64,000 nucleotides of DNA, taken from the NCBI RefSeq assembly GCF_032854445.1, contig NC_088300.1, forward strand, positions 9,300,001 to 9,364,000, written 5' to 3'. This DNA is from Liolophura sinensis (lineage: Eukaryota > Mollusca > Polyplacophora > Chitonida > Chitonidae). Below are positions 12,501 through 23,960 of this stretch, one piece after another (positions within the stretch are counted from its first letter, which is position 1; every line of letters begins with the position of its first letter). Both the position numbers and the translations under genes were made by a program. The notes beneath the pieces are model-generated. The model was not told the origin of the DNA. It worked only from the letters and a program-made list of their open reading frames with translations, and did not search any database.

Positions 12501-14863
12501 GACGCACAGGTGCTTTTGGTGTAAATCAGCCCCATCGAGGAACTGGCACACGCGAATATCCGAAACCAAACAACCAACCTCGTTTGCCGTATCTGGTCGA
12601 TTGTTCTGTCGTGTGTGGTCTAGCATGAAGTTTTCCGAAGACCATTTGCCTGTTACTAATATAACTTAACTCACACTGGGCTGAGTTGGTCGGTCCCGAG
12701 CACTTCACGTATAAATCTGACCTCCACTGTATAAGTGATAAATCCTTTAAATAACAATCAATCAAACAATCAATCAATCAACTAAATAAATGAGGACATT
12801 TACTACCATTAAAACAGGCGCTCATTTCACTGTATGTGACGCTTAAAAGATAACACGTCATTTCATCAAACTGCTTTAGCTAGTTCATGTACTGTGTGGG
12901 TGTCACAAATGCAGACAGAAATCAGAGATATGAAGACCATTTAACCAAGCTTTCTGACATTAAACGCCAAACTTTTTAGTGGCTTAAAAAACAACAACCG
13001 GGAATTCACAATATGTCCCCTTACCCTTTAACTATGTTATATGGATTCATGTTTGGCTGTCTTTATAGGGTGGCATTTAACTTTTGTAGATTGTAGATAA
13101 ATGGATGTATTTGAAAACTGGAATAACAAGAGCAATCCAGATAAGCCACCCACTCCATGTTGACATATAAGGGCACTTGCTAAATATATCTAGCATATTC
13201 TAACAGATTATTATTGTTACACTCGTCCATAGTCCACGACACCCATCCTGTTCATTTAAAGTGGTTGTGTGTGTATGCCACTTCCATATTATAAAGAAGT
13301 CGGTTAATTGGACAATTTGGTAGTCATGAAATCATTCATATCGCAGCCTTGGATCCCAGGCTGATGCACGTGTGATGAAGGGCGCGACTTTGCGGCCGTT
13401 CTGTTTCTGTCCAAACGTGGAAAGAGCCAGGCAGACAAACCCTATAAAATGTTTTATGTGTGGGGATGAACGCTAGAAAATTCTCCGGAGGTATGATATA
13501 AACTGGCCTTGATCCCAGATTTGTTTTGATTCTTGGATAATTTGGTTCAACGCGCTGCAAAACGAAGAAAAAAACAACAACAAAAAAAAACATTTTAAGC
13601 AAAGCAGATCTTGTTTCAGGTGCAAACTGCTGGCATGAAACCATTCTTCAATAATCGTGGAATTTGCTTTGTGTATTCAGGAGGCTTAATAACGATAGAA
13701 TGAAGAATATTTAGTTTACATAACAGCGGCTTGGAAGGTGGGAAAGCTAGAACGATTGACCCCCTAAGCGCAGCTCAATCAGAAAAAGACAGATTTGCGT
13801 GGAGGGCGACGATTTATTTCACTGAGTCAGTAAGGGCCGCCAACTCAGCCATAACACGTGCACGTTGAGAGGGTTTGCCTGCCAAAATCTGCTGTTTTCA
13901 TCAGTAAAATTACGCCTTGCGTGTAAGTATACCGTAGGTTAGCTGCCTAATTTACGTTACACTACCACCAACTGGTTCGCATTATGGCTGCTGTAAAGGA
14001 AAACAAGAAATCCTCATCTCAAGGTCATTTTGCTCCGGTCTACACCAGTGATACACCTTTGAATAAACGTTGAACAGAAACTACGGATAGTACTCACAGA
14101 CAATTTCTCCACCTGGTTTCCTATGGTTCACTTAACCTCTCATCTGAACGATACTCCTCTTTCTCCATGTAACCACTAAGTAAGCCCACACAATGTGCAC
14201 GATGGTAAGAAATACGCTTAGCATGCATGTATTCCGCACACTTTTGTAAATACCGTTGTGGTCAGAGTATATACCGGTACTTTTAGATATGTTAGTGAAA
14301 AGATTTGCTAAAAGAGCGCATGTATATTCAGAGTTCAACCAGATGGTGTTTAATTTCAAAGATTGCCCCTGTATCCCCAGCGTTGTTTTCTGGTGGAGAT
14401 CTGGAGCAATTAGATTCTTCTATCCATTTATCTTCTAAAGCTGAAGTTCAATAAATCACGCCTTGCTTAAAATATACCAGTGTGATGGAAGATAGATTAG
14501 TACAAATGTGCGAACATCTCTGTGTTAGTTTAACGCGAGCGTAATATACCTAGTGCGGAAGGATACAATGCAACCTATGGAGTTTCGTTTTACTCGGATA
14601 AGGGAGATGCGACTTCCTCAACACTCAAAAACTGCATTTGTCCTCCATTTCCACACTTGCACAGTTGACGTTCTCTTGCACACGAATCAGAGCATATTTT
14701 AAGACTCAGAAATAGACCACGCCGTATATTTAGGTTACCTTAAACACTGACTTCGTCTTCCTTGCGGGTGAGTTTATCTAGCTACCTATGCTGTTGTATG
14801 CTTAATATATAACTTAATATATAACTACATGTGAACTGCATGTGTATACATGTGTGTGTGTGT

Positions 14864-14926
<63 letters not shown>

Positions 14927-15030
14927 CTGTTAAACACGTGAAATGTGGTTGCATATGTTGTTGAACATGTATACCCGGATTTCTTTCTTGTAGTGTCTTA
15001 GACTGTGTACTTTTTAAATGTACTCACCAT
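6523..15030 (-). CDS. Calmodulin-like protein 1, complete, five coding exons, four canonical EF-hands
   Basis: Coding exons in transcript order (minus strand): 15030-15028 (ATG only), 10980-10950 (31 nt), 8585-8442 (144 nt), 7873-7634 (240 nt), 6551-6523 (29 nt, TAA at 6525-6523). All junctions are GT-AG and phases match, giving 447 nt, 148 aa. The protein starts [17 protein letters not shown] and ends [12 protein letters not shown]. The four EF loops are [36 protein letters not shown] and [12 protein letters not shown], all with the usual Ca-binding positions 1, 3, 5, 9 and 12. It should be a cytosolic Ca2+ sensor of the calmodulin/troponin C superfamily. The ATG-only exon, 31-nt exon and 144-nt exon are the known animal calmodulin exons; the 240-nt exon equals the next two joined, minus one codon. 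Against standard calmodulin the central linker is one residue shorter and the C-terminus one longer. It is too divergent to be calmodulin itself. The last exon was found by matching phase and the EFxxxxxxE-stop pattern after a pyrimidine-rich acceptor. Confidence 0.88.
6673..6915 (-). mobile_element. tRNA-derived SINE, first family, nearly full length, in an intron
   Basis: Reverse orientation: the tail complement GATTGGTGTTTTACGCCGTACTCAAG lies at 6689, followed by the body and a degraded tRNA-like head (GAGCTGGACTTGAACTC, GCTGCGCTAGAGCGC). Lies in intron 4 of calmodulin-like gene 1. Confidence 0.75.
8855..9372. repeat. 44-bp minisatellite, about 11 copies, intronic
   Basis: The unit contains ggactgacttaagggtgaat and taacggcggtttgtggggga. 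Inside intron 2 of calmodulin-like gene 1. Confidence 0.9.
10122..10823. mobile_element. MITE-like element with ~55-bp terminal inverted repeats and internal tandem repeats
   Basis: The left end begins GCCTGTTAGGGCCATTCG and continues through a shared CTACTGATTTACA block. The right end (10769-10823) is its imperfect reverse complement, ending CTAACAGGC. The centre is AT-rich flanks around a degenerate ~18-bp array (gtaaaccttttctc type, about 10250-10680). No transposase frame is present, so it would be non-autonomous. A target-site duplication is not clear; TA/TAT flanks both sides. It sits in intron 2 of calmodulin-like gene 1. Confidence 0.65.
12160..12524 (+). pseudogene. Decayed LINE RNase H domain fragment
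   Basis: The frame at 12321-12524 reads [19 protein letters not shown] and later [14 protein letters not shown]. This matches the FSDSLSAL...V.F.WVPSH pattern of the RNase H domain at the end of ORF2 in jockey/I-type non-LTR retrotransposons. The stretch before it ([10 protein letters not shown] at about 12208) resembles the preceding part of that domain but is in another frame with stops. No reverse transcriptase remains. The fragment lies in intron 1 of calmodulin-like gene 1, in the opposite orientation. Confidence 0.65.
14850..14924. repeat. TG/TA microsatellite
   Basis: (TG)n passing into a (TA)n run of about 50 bases, in intron 1 of calmodulin-like gene 1. Confidence 0.9.
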
Positions 15031-15169
15031 TGCTATGGCTACACTTGCACCAAATGCCGTCCCTTCGGACTGCAACAGAGATCACAGTGCCGTCCTCTTC
15101 GTCGTGGATGTTTTTCCATGTAATGCTGTTCAGATTAAGGCTACCTACATGTTCAGCAACCGTCTGAGC
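15028..15169 (-). other. Probable 5' exon of calmodulin-like gene 1 (mostly UTR, ends in the start ATG)
   Basis: On the minus strand a good acceptor (tttacag) precedes 15169 and a strong donor (gtgagt) begins at 15027, directly after the ATG at 15030-15028. In the frame of that ATG there is an upstream TGA within the exon and no other ATG follows it, so this ATG is the natural start. The acceptor implies at least one more non-coding exon further upstream that I could not locate. Another frame of this exon is open throughout (47 codons); see findings. Confidence 0.6.
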
Positions 15170-15759
15170 CTGTAAATGAACACATATAGAGGGCTATGTT
15201 GTTACGCGCAACACGGAACCAAGCTCTGTCCGCATTTTAACCCTAACAGAGACCGTAAATTATGCACGCTTATTAAAATAGAATGCTTTTTACAACTTTT
15301 ACAGAAAGTGTGACTAATCGCAAATTAGAAGCAATTCACAAGTTTCGAAAGCGTCCGTTTAAGCGTTGACATTATGAAAGGGTTCTACCTGTGTCATGTG
15401 TTCATTATAACACGCCCTTTCACAGAGGCTTTGCTGATTCCCCCGTCGGCTCTCACTGCTTGTGGGGCCTTCGTGACAGTAAACGATTAACGACGCTCGT
15501 ACGACGGTTTATGCAGTCTAACGTGCATTGAAGTCCACGTGTCTTCCACCAATATGGTGAGCACATCTGTACGTCACATGTGGGAAAGTTCGTCAGTAAC
15601 TTACCTAAGGCCGATGGTTTACACCAAGCACTCCGGTTTCCTCTACTCAAGAAAATGACAGCCATTGTGTAAGTGAAAATAAATTTATTCATTAACTTCA
15701 GAAAAAATAGTTTCTAAATTGTGGAGCCGATAGAGGCCATCTTGCTACCTCGACCTTTC

Positions 15760-15945
15760 TAATACTGGGCCAGGTAGCGAGGTAACGTTGTAGCGAAGCG
15801 AGGTTACGAGGTAGCGATGCGAGGCAGCGGATTAGCGATGCGAGGCATGCTGCCTCGACCTTTGCAAAGTGCAAGATAACGAGGTAGCGAGGCAGCGACG
15901 TAGAGAGGCAGCATGGTAACTGAGGTAGCGAGGCAGCGACGTGGG
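15760..15945. repeat. Degenerate gcgaggtagcgaggcag array
   Basis: Short irregular units of gaggtagcgatgcgaggcag type. Partly palindromic with a flanking tgcctcgacctttgcaa element. Confidence 0.7.
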
Positions 15946-16257
15946 GAACAGTTATTATAATCACTTTAGTTTCAGGCTCAGACATACACCGCGTGTAAGT
16001 TTTTGAGGCACCTGGCCGGATGCGATGCCGGTTGAAATCAACAAACTCTTATTGCCAGGCCCTGGATCTGTTACATAATAGTCCCAGATAGGTCAGTACT
16101 TCTGTTTAGCTGAGATGTGAATGGAAGCTATGGGAATTGGGGGGGAAAAGGATAGGAGTTTGCTGGGACAGGGTCTTTGTTATGGTGTATATAGTGATCG
16201 CTTTTATTAATCTTGACTTCATATTTCAGTACTGGTTGGTGGTAGGAATCTGAAATT

Positions 16258-16452
16258 TGATTTATTCTTTATTTATTTATTTACCCAATTGTTGCTTTAC
16301 GCCGTGGTTAAGAATATTTTTCTTATACTACGGTAGCCAGCATTATGATGGAAGGAAACCAGACAGAGCCCGCAGAAATCCTATGACCACCCGCACGTTG
16401 CTGCTGTACACCACCCGAGTTGATGCCGGTCAGACCTGGTCTTGAACTCACA
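16258..16452 (-). mobile_element. SINE fragment, first family, degraded
   Basis: Reverse copy with TTTACGCCGTGGTTAAGAAT, CCAGCATTATGATGGAAGG and GGTCTTGAACTCACA at the truncated head. Confidence 0.65.
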
Positions 16453-16737
16453 GGGACTGCATTGAACTTACATGGGACTGCAGGAACCCAACTTACACCT
16501 AGTATATGCCTCAGTCTGACACTAAGGTAACTGCAAAGTTCGTTATGCGTTGCCTACAGTTTTCAGTGCCTGTTAAACTTGTCATCTAACGAAATCGATT
16601 ATCAGTTCGGCGTTAAATCTGTCACTCGAAAGTTACTGAATACGAATAAAGACGACAACCAGTTTTCTTTGTTTCGTGTTAATCTGCTGAAAGAAGAAAT
16701 TGGCTACTAGTTAGCGCAGCATCAACAAAAACCCAGT

Positions 16738-17265
16738 ACCTACAATATTTACCAGTCGATCAGGACCTACAATAACTACCACTCATCACATACAATAACT
16801 ACCACTCAGTACCAACCATAACTATCCCTCATGGCCTACAATAACTACCACTCATCATCTACAATAACTACCCCTCATGGCCTACAATAACTACCACTCA
16901 TCATCTACAATAACTTCCCCTCATGGCCTACAATAACTACCACTCATCGCCTACAGAGGGATACAAAAACGCATAAATAACCCTGTTCGCCTACTGTAAG
17001 CATTTACAATAACTGACATTCACCTACAACAACTGTCACCCATCACTTACAAAAACTACCACTCATCACCAACCATAACTGCCCCTCATGGCCTACAATA
17101 ACTACCACTCATCACCTACAATAACTGCCACTCATCACCTACAATAACTACCACTCATCACCAACCATAACTACCTCCATGGCCTACAATAACTACCACT
17201 CATCACCTACAATAACTGCCACTCAATTCCTACAATAGCTACCACCCATCACTTACAAAAACACT
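16738..17265. repeat. 23-bp minisatellite, degenerate
   Basis: The unit is ctacaataactaccactcat plus cac. Copies are interrupted between about 16960 and 17040. Confidence 0.85.
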
Positions 17266-18164
17266 CACGATAGTTATGACTTTACCTGTCAGTGTACCTT
17301 GTACCTTGTCAACTGCAAACAAACAACGCCGTTAATAACTCGTTAATAATTAATGATGTTGACGCAGTTATAGATTTGAAATCTGCGTGAGACCGCTGAC
17401 ACTGGTATATAAACTGGGACGCTTAACATCTGTCGCTGTATACACATGGAGACATTGATTGGCTGTGTCATGATTAGTCCGGGAGTGACACTACCAAAGC
17501 CTACACATAAATGAACAAAACTTACCCATCACAATGGTGGTCCGTATGGGGTTATCACTCTGTTCAGAGAAACTTAATGTCCAGCAGAAATGAACAAAAA
17601 GTTACCCAACGTCAAGTACACAGAAAAATCTAGATCGCCTATCACTGATTTCCATGGAAAATACATATAGTCTGCCTTCCTTAAATACTTGCAGCCGATT
17701 TAGAGCAGAGATAAATAGAGTCACTGTTATAGTAATGTAAACCGGTTTTTTGCGGTATAATATATAGTTGTCTTCGTGAGACATGGGCCAAATCGCACTG
17801 ATTTCCCACAGAGAGGGTTTCTTAGAGCTTGCCTATTATTCACCTAAATCGGGATGACCTGTCAAAATTTTCTATACATCGTATACATTTAACCTGTAGG
17901 CGAGGGGAGGGAAATCATCTTCCTTGACACAGTTGGCGTTGTTGACAACAATTCAAAATGGAAATATTCCTGTATGTCTATGCTTTTCGACTGCATTATA
18001 CCAACAATGACCTCTTTTCCTTTCAATGCTGTACCTCTCAGTACATGATGAATGTTACACATTGGCTGGGAATGGAAACAAGCAGTTTTAAATCATGAAA
18101 CCCAAACTAATTGTCAGACATCAATAATTATATATTATTAAGTCTGAGATTTCCCATATAGTCA

Positions 18165-19275
18165 ACATGGTTCTTTTTGTCAGTCAACATAACTAGTTCT
18201 ATCAGTCAACATGACTCGTCCTGTCCGTCAACGTGGCTCTTTCTGTCAGTCAACATAGCTAGTTCTGCTAGCAGTACAGCATCATTCGACATTTCCCATT
18301 TAACCTGTATTAGCCCTTACAAGCTAGCAGTACAGCGTCATTCCACATTTCCCATTTAACCTGTGATAGCTCTCACCAACTAGCAGTACAGCGTCATTCG
18401 ACATTTCCAGTATAAACCTGTGATAACTCTTACCACCTAGCAAAACAGCATCATTCGAAATTTCCCAGACAAACTGTGATAGCCCTTAAATAAACGAAAA
18501 CACAAATAAAATGTGATAGTAATGAAATCATTTCGTGTTTTAAGATCTTGTGCCAAAGGATGAATCACTGCATTTTAATGATCCAACTCTAACGGTCAAC
18601 ATTACTAGTTCTATCAGTCAACATGACTCGTTCTGTCCGTCAACATGGTTCTTTCCGTCAGTCAACATGACTCTAACAGATAATATAGCTCGTTCTGTCA
18701 GTCAACATGACTAGTGCTGTCAGTCAACATTACTAGTTCTGTTAGTAAACTTGACTCGTTCTGACACTCAAAATTCCTCGTTCCGTCAGTCAACATGAAT
18801 GGTTCTGTCAGTCAACATGACTGGTTCTGTGAGTCATCATGACTGGTTCTATCAATTAACTTAGCTTGTTCTAGCTTGTTATCAGATAATATATCTCCTG
18901 CTATGGCTAGTTCTATCAGTTAACATACTCCCTTCTATCAGTTAAAATGACTTGCTCCTTCAGTTAACATGATTTTTTCACTTAGCATGACCTGTTCTAT
19001 CAGTTAACATACCTCCTTCTATCAGCTGACACGGCTTTTTCTATCAGTTAACATACCCCGCTTCTATCAGTTGACATGAGCTGCTCTATCAGTTAACACA
19101 CCTCCTTCTATCACTAAACAAGGCTTGTTCCTTCAGTTAACACACGCCCTTCTATCAGTTGACACGACTTGTTCTACCAGTTAACATATTCCGTTCTATT
19201 AGTAAACATGGATTGATCTATCAGTTAACATACCTCCTTCTGTCAATTAAAAGTCTTCTTGTCAGGTTGCATGGC
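18165..19275. repeat. 22-bp degenerate tandem array with a nested 56-bp array
   Basis: Units of ttctgtcagtcaacatgact and ttctatcagttaacat type fill 18165-18265 and 18595-19275. Between them, four copies of a 56-bp unit (ctagcagtacagcgtcattc...) lie at 18267-18490. Confidence 0.85.
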
Positions 19276-20220
19276 CCGTTCTATTGGAGCGAAGCTAGCT
19301 CCCTGTTCAAAATCATCTGATTGAAGTCAGCATTAAATCAGAGTTTAATACTGATTGTCGCTCTCTTATAAGTTATTACTTCAGGATGTCTTGGCACAAT
19401 TCGGTACTTCTGGATGAAAAACTGGCAAATTCGGGAGTTACAGCATTAAGAATAAGCACAGAGTGCCAGAAATGCGGATTCGTCGCCAAAATATACAACG
19501 GATTTCTCACTACAATATGCTTAAATGCTCTAAGCACTTAGCTGAACCGCTGTTTTAACGTTAAGAGACAGCATTATTAACCTCTCTTTTGCATTTTCCA
19601 TAATCCGTCTTTCAACCAATTATAGCTACCCGCATGAGTGAGCACGCCAACAATATAATCTGTCCAACTATTACATTAGCTGTGTTTTGTGTGTGAACAG
19701 TTAGCCCAGGGCTCATATATCTGGGTAAACAAATACATACAGAGAAGTCACGTGCTCTTTGGGTTAACAATAAAAATTTATTGTTATAACAGAGCACAAG
19801 CAAGATTTCACGGAAGAAATAATTACTGACGAAATTGCTATATGAACAACTTATGGGCGAAGGAGGTATATTTACATGTACGAACCGTGTTAACAATGTA
19901 CGAATGAAAAGTACATGTGAATCAAGTTAATTTATCACGAACAGGATGCTTTGAGGGACTGTTTAGGTTTCCACATGTCCGTGACTGAATCCTGGTGTCA
20001 TCACCTGCAACCGGACCAGTCGACATATCGCAGCCAGTAAGTGACATCTGATTTTATCAGCTTGTTTAGACAGCTTGTCACAGTTCACTGATGAACACTC
20101 CGTCCATTAGGTAAATTGCAGTTATAGCACAGTGTTCGTGAGGGCAGAGTGAGATGAAGCCCGTCATCACACAATATATGCCTTAGGTTTGAATCAAACA
20201 GGAGAGATTAGCAGACCGCT

Positions 20221-23200
20221 ATGGCTCTCATCGCGCAGCGACCGTTCTCACAACTTATCGTGTTTTTTGTTCTCGGGTGTGCCGTCTGCTTATTTCAGTC
20301 AGAGGACAGCGATGGAAGTATTTTCGGCCTAACAATCAACGTCAACAAAAGCTTATCCAATCGGCTGGCAGTTTCCGCTGTTTCCAGACACATCTGCGGC
20401 TCTGAGATCTTTTGTACCAATGATGGCGAAAATGTAACTAAGGGTTTGTGTTCGTATGAGTGTTCCAGATGCAAATGTGATGATACCTGTCATTTTTACG
20501 GGGATTGTTGTCCTGCAAAACTCTTTGAGTATTCTAGGGAGAAACCGTCAGAAAAACGAGACTTTGTAACTTGCTCTGGAGAAAGCAACAGGTTATGGGG
20601 AAATGAATCTCATATTTTCATGGTGTCGAAATGTCCGAACAACACATATTTGGAGAAGTCAGTCGTTGACCAATGTGAATTTCCGGATATTACGCTGTTC
20701 GCCGAGGCCACGCCAGTTTCCGACATGGCCACCCAAATAACGTACGTTAACGAGTTCTGTGCGAGATGTCACGGCATCAAACACTTTCAGATCTGGTCAC
20801 AGAATGTGAGCTGTCATATCGAGGCTGACTTAGGAATGGCCCGAACCAAGGAGGAACTTTGGCGCCTGGTAATGACCGACAAGACGTGTGCTGCTAAACT
20901 ACAATCAGTCCCCCCTGTCGGTGTAAAGCTTCGAGTGTGTTATCCTTCTGTGATTGACAAGTGCAATGTAACTGGACGATGGGTGAAAAACCTAAATCCG
21001 GTGGCGGAAGTACTCTGTGGCATGTATCAGCATACAGTTCACTATTACGGTACATCTAATAATTATGTGTCATACAGAAACGTGTTTTGCGCCATTTGTA
21101 ACGGCGCTTGGTTGGAGAGGATCCCTTGCCAGAGACACAAGGACATCCTCCCTCCTCCACCTTCCGTCCTACTCATGTTTAACCCACCCAAAGCCACTAC
21201 CACGTCAGGCAAAGTCCGTACTCAACAATGTCAGCTGAACCACATATACGACCCATTTTCTGTAAGTAGTCACCTTGACATGGACTTATCAGTCGATCTA
21301 AATGTGTATCTAGCTATTTTTAAATGTTTAATTTATTCACTAATAATGTCAATGTTAACCGTTACCACCTATCCATGTTGGAATCGGGGAAAGGTTTTTA
21401 TTTTACTTTTACTGAACTCAAAATGGATAAAACCACTATGGTAATTTGAGACAGACTGCACATACGTCCCACTAAGCTTTCAGAGCAATTTTACTTTCTG
21501 ATACACATTTTATTCCCTTCTCTAATGTCCACTTACATTGTTCTCCAATGTAGACTTAATCATTTTCCTGATGTACACTTCATCATCCTTAGCACATAAC
21601 ATACTTATCTTCCACGTAGAAATTGTTAATTTCCTCATACCTTGCCTCCATTGCTCTGGCGGAATTAAGCGCTCCACAGGCCTTTTATGTAGTTTTGAAT
21701 GTATTTCATTGGTGGTCACTTGCCTTCTACCTACAAGACATGCGTATTAATTAAGATCTGTGAGTGAAAATCTGTGGGGTAGATTACTCAGCTGTCCCCC
21801 AAAGGCGAGCTAAACCTCACCGCTTGTTCAGCCTACCCGCCCCACCTTCTTGGCAAGGGTTGATGTAATATAAGTGAAATAGTGTACATCAGTATACCGT
21901 TATGCTCCTAGTCAATCGAATCCAATCCAGGATTACGTACACTATGCTCTGTTTGGTGACGTAGACTATACAGGACATTGTACGAGGCCCACTCTCCTTG
22001 TAGTTCCGTTCACCATTCAAAACCACAAAGGCTTCGTCTTATAAAATTACCATAGAATGTCTAGCCTGTGACCTACAACTGGTGTTCTGACCACAACCCA
22101 TGCATATATTAGCAACATATGTCCGATGTCAACCAAACACAGCATAGCACATAGCGAACATCATGCGATATACACCTGACCTAAAGACAAAAAAACAAAA
22201 AACAACAACGCCCAGTTGGCAGCCAAATGTAGGTATGCTTGGGGTAATTAGCAATAATTCAATCATATGGCGATGAAGAGTCAAATGAATATGGGCAGGG
22301 AAGTTTCTGCTTCTCAGATTACATTGTTGTTTTGACTTAGAGAATTTCCATCTTACCCTGATGTGATGTGTGTTTTATATAGGTTGCTTGTCGGGAGATG
22401 AGCTGCCCCCCAAGACGTGTTCTCGACCAGGGAAGTTGCCGAGTACCTTACTTGTCCACAGCTGGTCTCGGCTTCTCCTATCACCAAGAACTCCGTACAC
22501 TAAATGCCACTCTGACAGACGTTTTTAACTTCGTGACAGAATATACCGCAGTATTCAAGCAATTCTTCGAAGACCAGATGCCAATTCTTTCTTTAGAATT
22601 TATTATGGCCTTCCTTGGACTTGAGTCGAACAATTCAACGTTCGACTTTATACGTGTGGAGGGAAAGTTTGTCTCCCAGTCGAACACGTCGGTGATGGAT
22701 ATGGAGCATCAGATAGAGGACTTTCTGTCGATGTCTTGGACTTACTACGATGACGGCAACAATACTAACACGACGTTGTTGTCTTCTCACGTCACATGTG
22801 CGGTGGACATGGCGAAAACAAAAGGCCGTCGCATTGTCCGAACAAAAACATACCGAGAAAACGACTCAAACATTAAACTGTCGTCGTCGATTCCCTTTAC
22901 TACGTTACAACTAGATTGTCCATATTTACAATATGACATGTCCTTGACGAATTTTACCTACAACCCGGCCACAAGCACGGCATGGGTAGAAGAAAATAAG
23001 ATATATCTCAACAGATCCCGCATATCACTGTGTAACGAGACTTTGATTATTTGCTCTGACGTTCTCAGGAATATCAGTGGTGCTTTGGATCAACGTACTG
23101 TGCACCGCCCGAGATATGACAGAATTTTGTCAATCGTCTCTCTTGTCTGCATAATACTGTCACTTGTGTCGCTTGTTGCCACGTTTGTGGTGTTTTCCCT

Positions 23201-23960
23201 GGTAGCTAAACTGAGGACAGCCCCCGGTAAAAATACCATGGCATTGCTATTCCATTTGTTTTGTGCTCAACTGGTATTCTTGTCATTATCTAACAGAGTG
23301 GAGATCAGAATTCTGTGTCAAGTATTCGGGGTTCTCATCCATTATTTCTGGATCACAACCTTTACATGGATGATGGCTTTAGCTTACCAGATGCATAAAG
23401 TCTTCGCTAATTTCCCTTCTCTGTCCTCCAACTGTAGTATGAACCAGAAACTCGTTTGGAAATACTTGTTGGTATGTGATCTCACGGCCTTGATTCCAGT
23501 CATCGTGTGCATTGCATATTACCTCATTACCACGGACGGAGAACATGTGGGATACGGCAGAACGATTTGCTTTTTGAACGATGCCTGGGCCATTGGTGCT
23601 TTTTTCGCAGCACCGCTCTGTATTATGCTGTTGTTTAACGCCGTGTGCTTCGCGCGTACATTTCTAACAGTAGGCTGTCGACAGCAAGTAGAAAGTGACT
23701 CAGTCACGTCGAATATCAACTATGTTTTTATTTACGTCAAATTATCAGTTCTTTTCGGGTTTTCGTGGGCATTTGGAATTCTGGCAGCCATCTTGAATTC
23801 CTTGGTATTGTGGTATGTATTTGTCATACTGACTGGTTGTCAAGGTGTCTTTATTTTCCTCACTTACTGTGTTAACGAAAGGACATGGGCTTCAGTTAAA
23901 ACCACTTTGTCAGAGCGAAGCACTTCACGTTCAAGTCGAACATCATGCAACCCATCGTGA
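20221..23960 (+). CDS. Secretin/Methuselah-like 7TM receptor with somatomedin-B-like ectodomain, copy A
   Basis: Exons are 20221-21261 and 22383-23960, joined in phase 0 (donor TTTTCT|gtaagt, acceptor atatag|GTTGCT), 2619 nt, 872 aa. An in-frame TAG at 20209-20211 fixes the first ATG. Residues 1-27 form a signal peptide. About 59-98 is somatomedin-B-like, with closely spaced Cys and the core CKCDDTCHFYGDCC. Two FCAxCxG motifs follow near residues 179 and 288. Exon 2 adds a glycosylation-rich stretch and seven membrane helices at about 593-845. Family-B hallmarks are the HYFWITTFTWM helix 3, the Cys pair RILC/RTIC, FGFSWAFG in helix 6 and the QGVFIFLTYC helix 7. No GPS autoproteolysis motif is visible before helix 1. 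The Ser/Thr-rich tail is short. It should be a plasma-membrane G-protein-coupled receptor; its ligand is unknown. It is a tandem duplicate of the gene at 27044. AATAAA lies at 24476. Confidence 0.9.

Larger units (their letters stand above)
15170..20208. other. Repeat-rich spacer between calmodulin-like gene 1 and receptor copy A
   Basis: Holds the degenerate arrays at 15.8, 16.7 and 18.2 kb and a SINE fragment at 16.3 kb. The promoter and any non-coding 5' exons of both flanking genes should lie here, but I could not place them. Confidence 0.5.
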
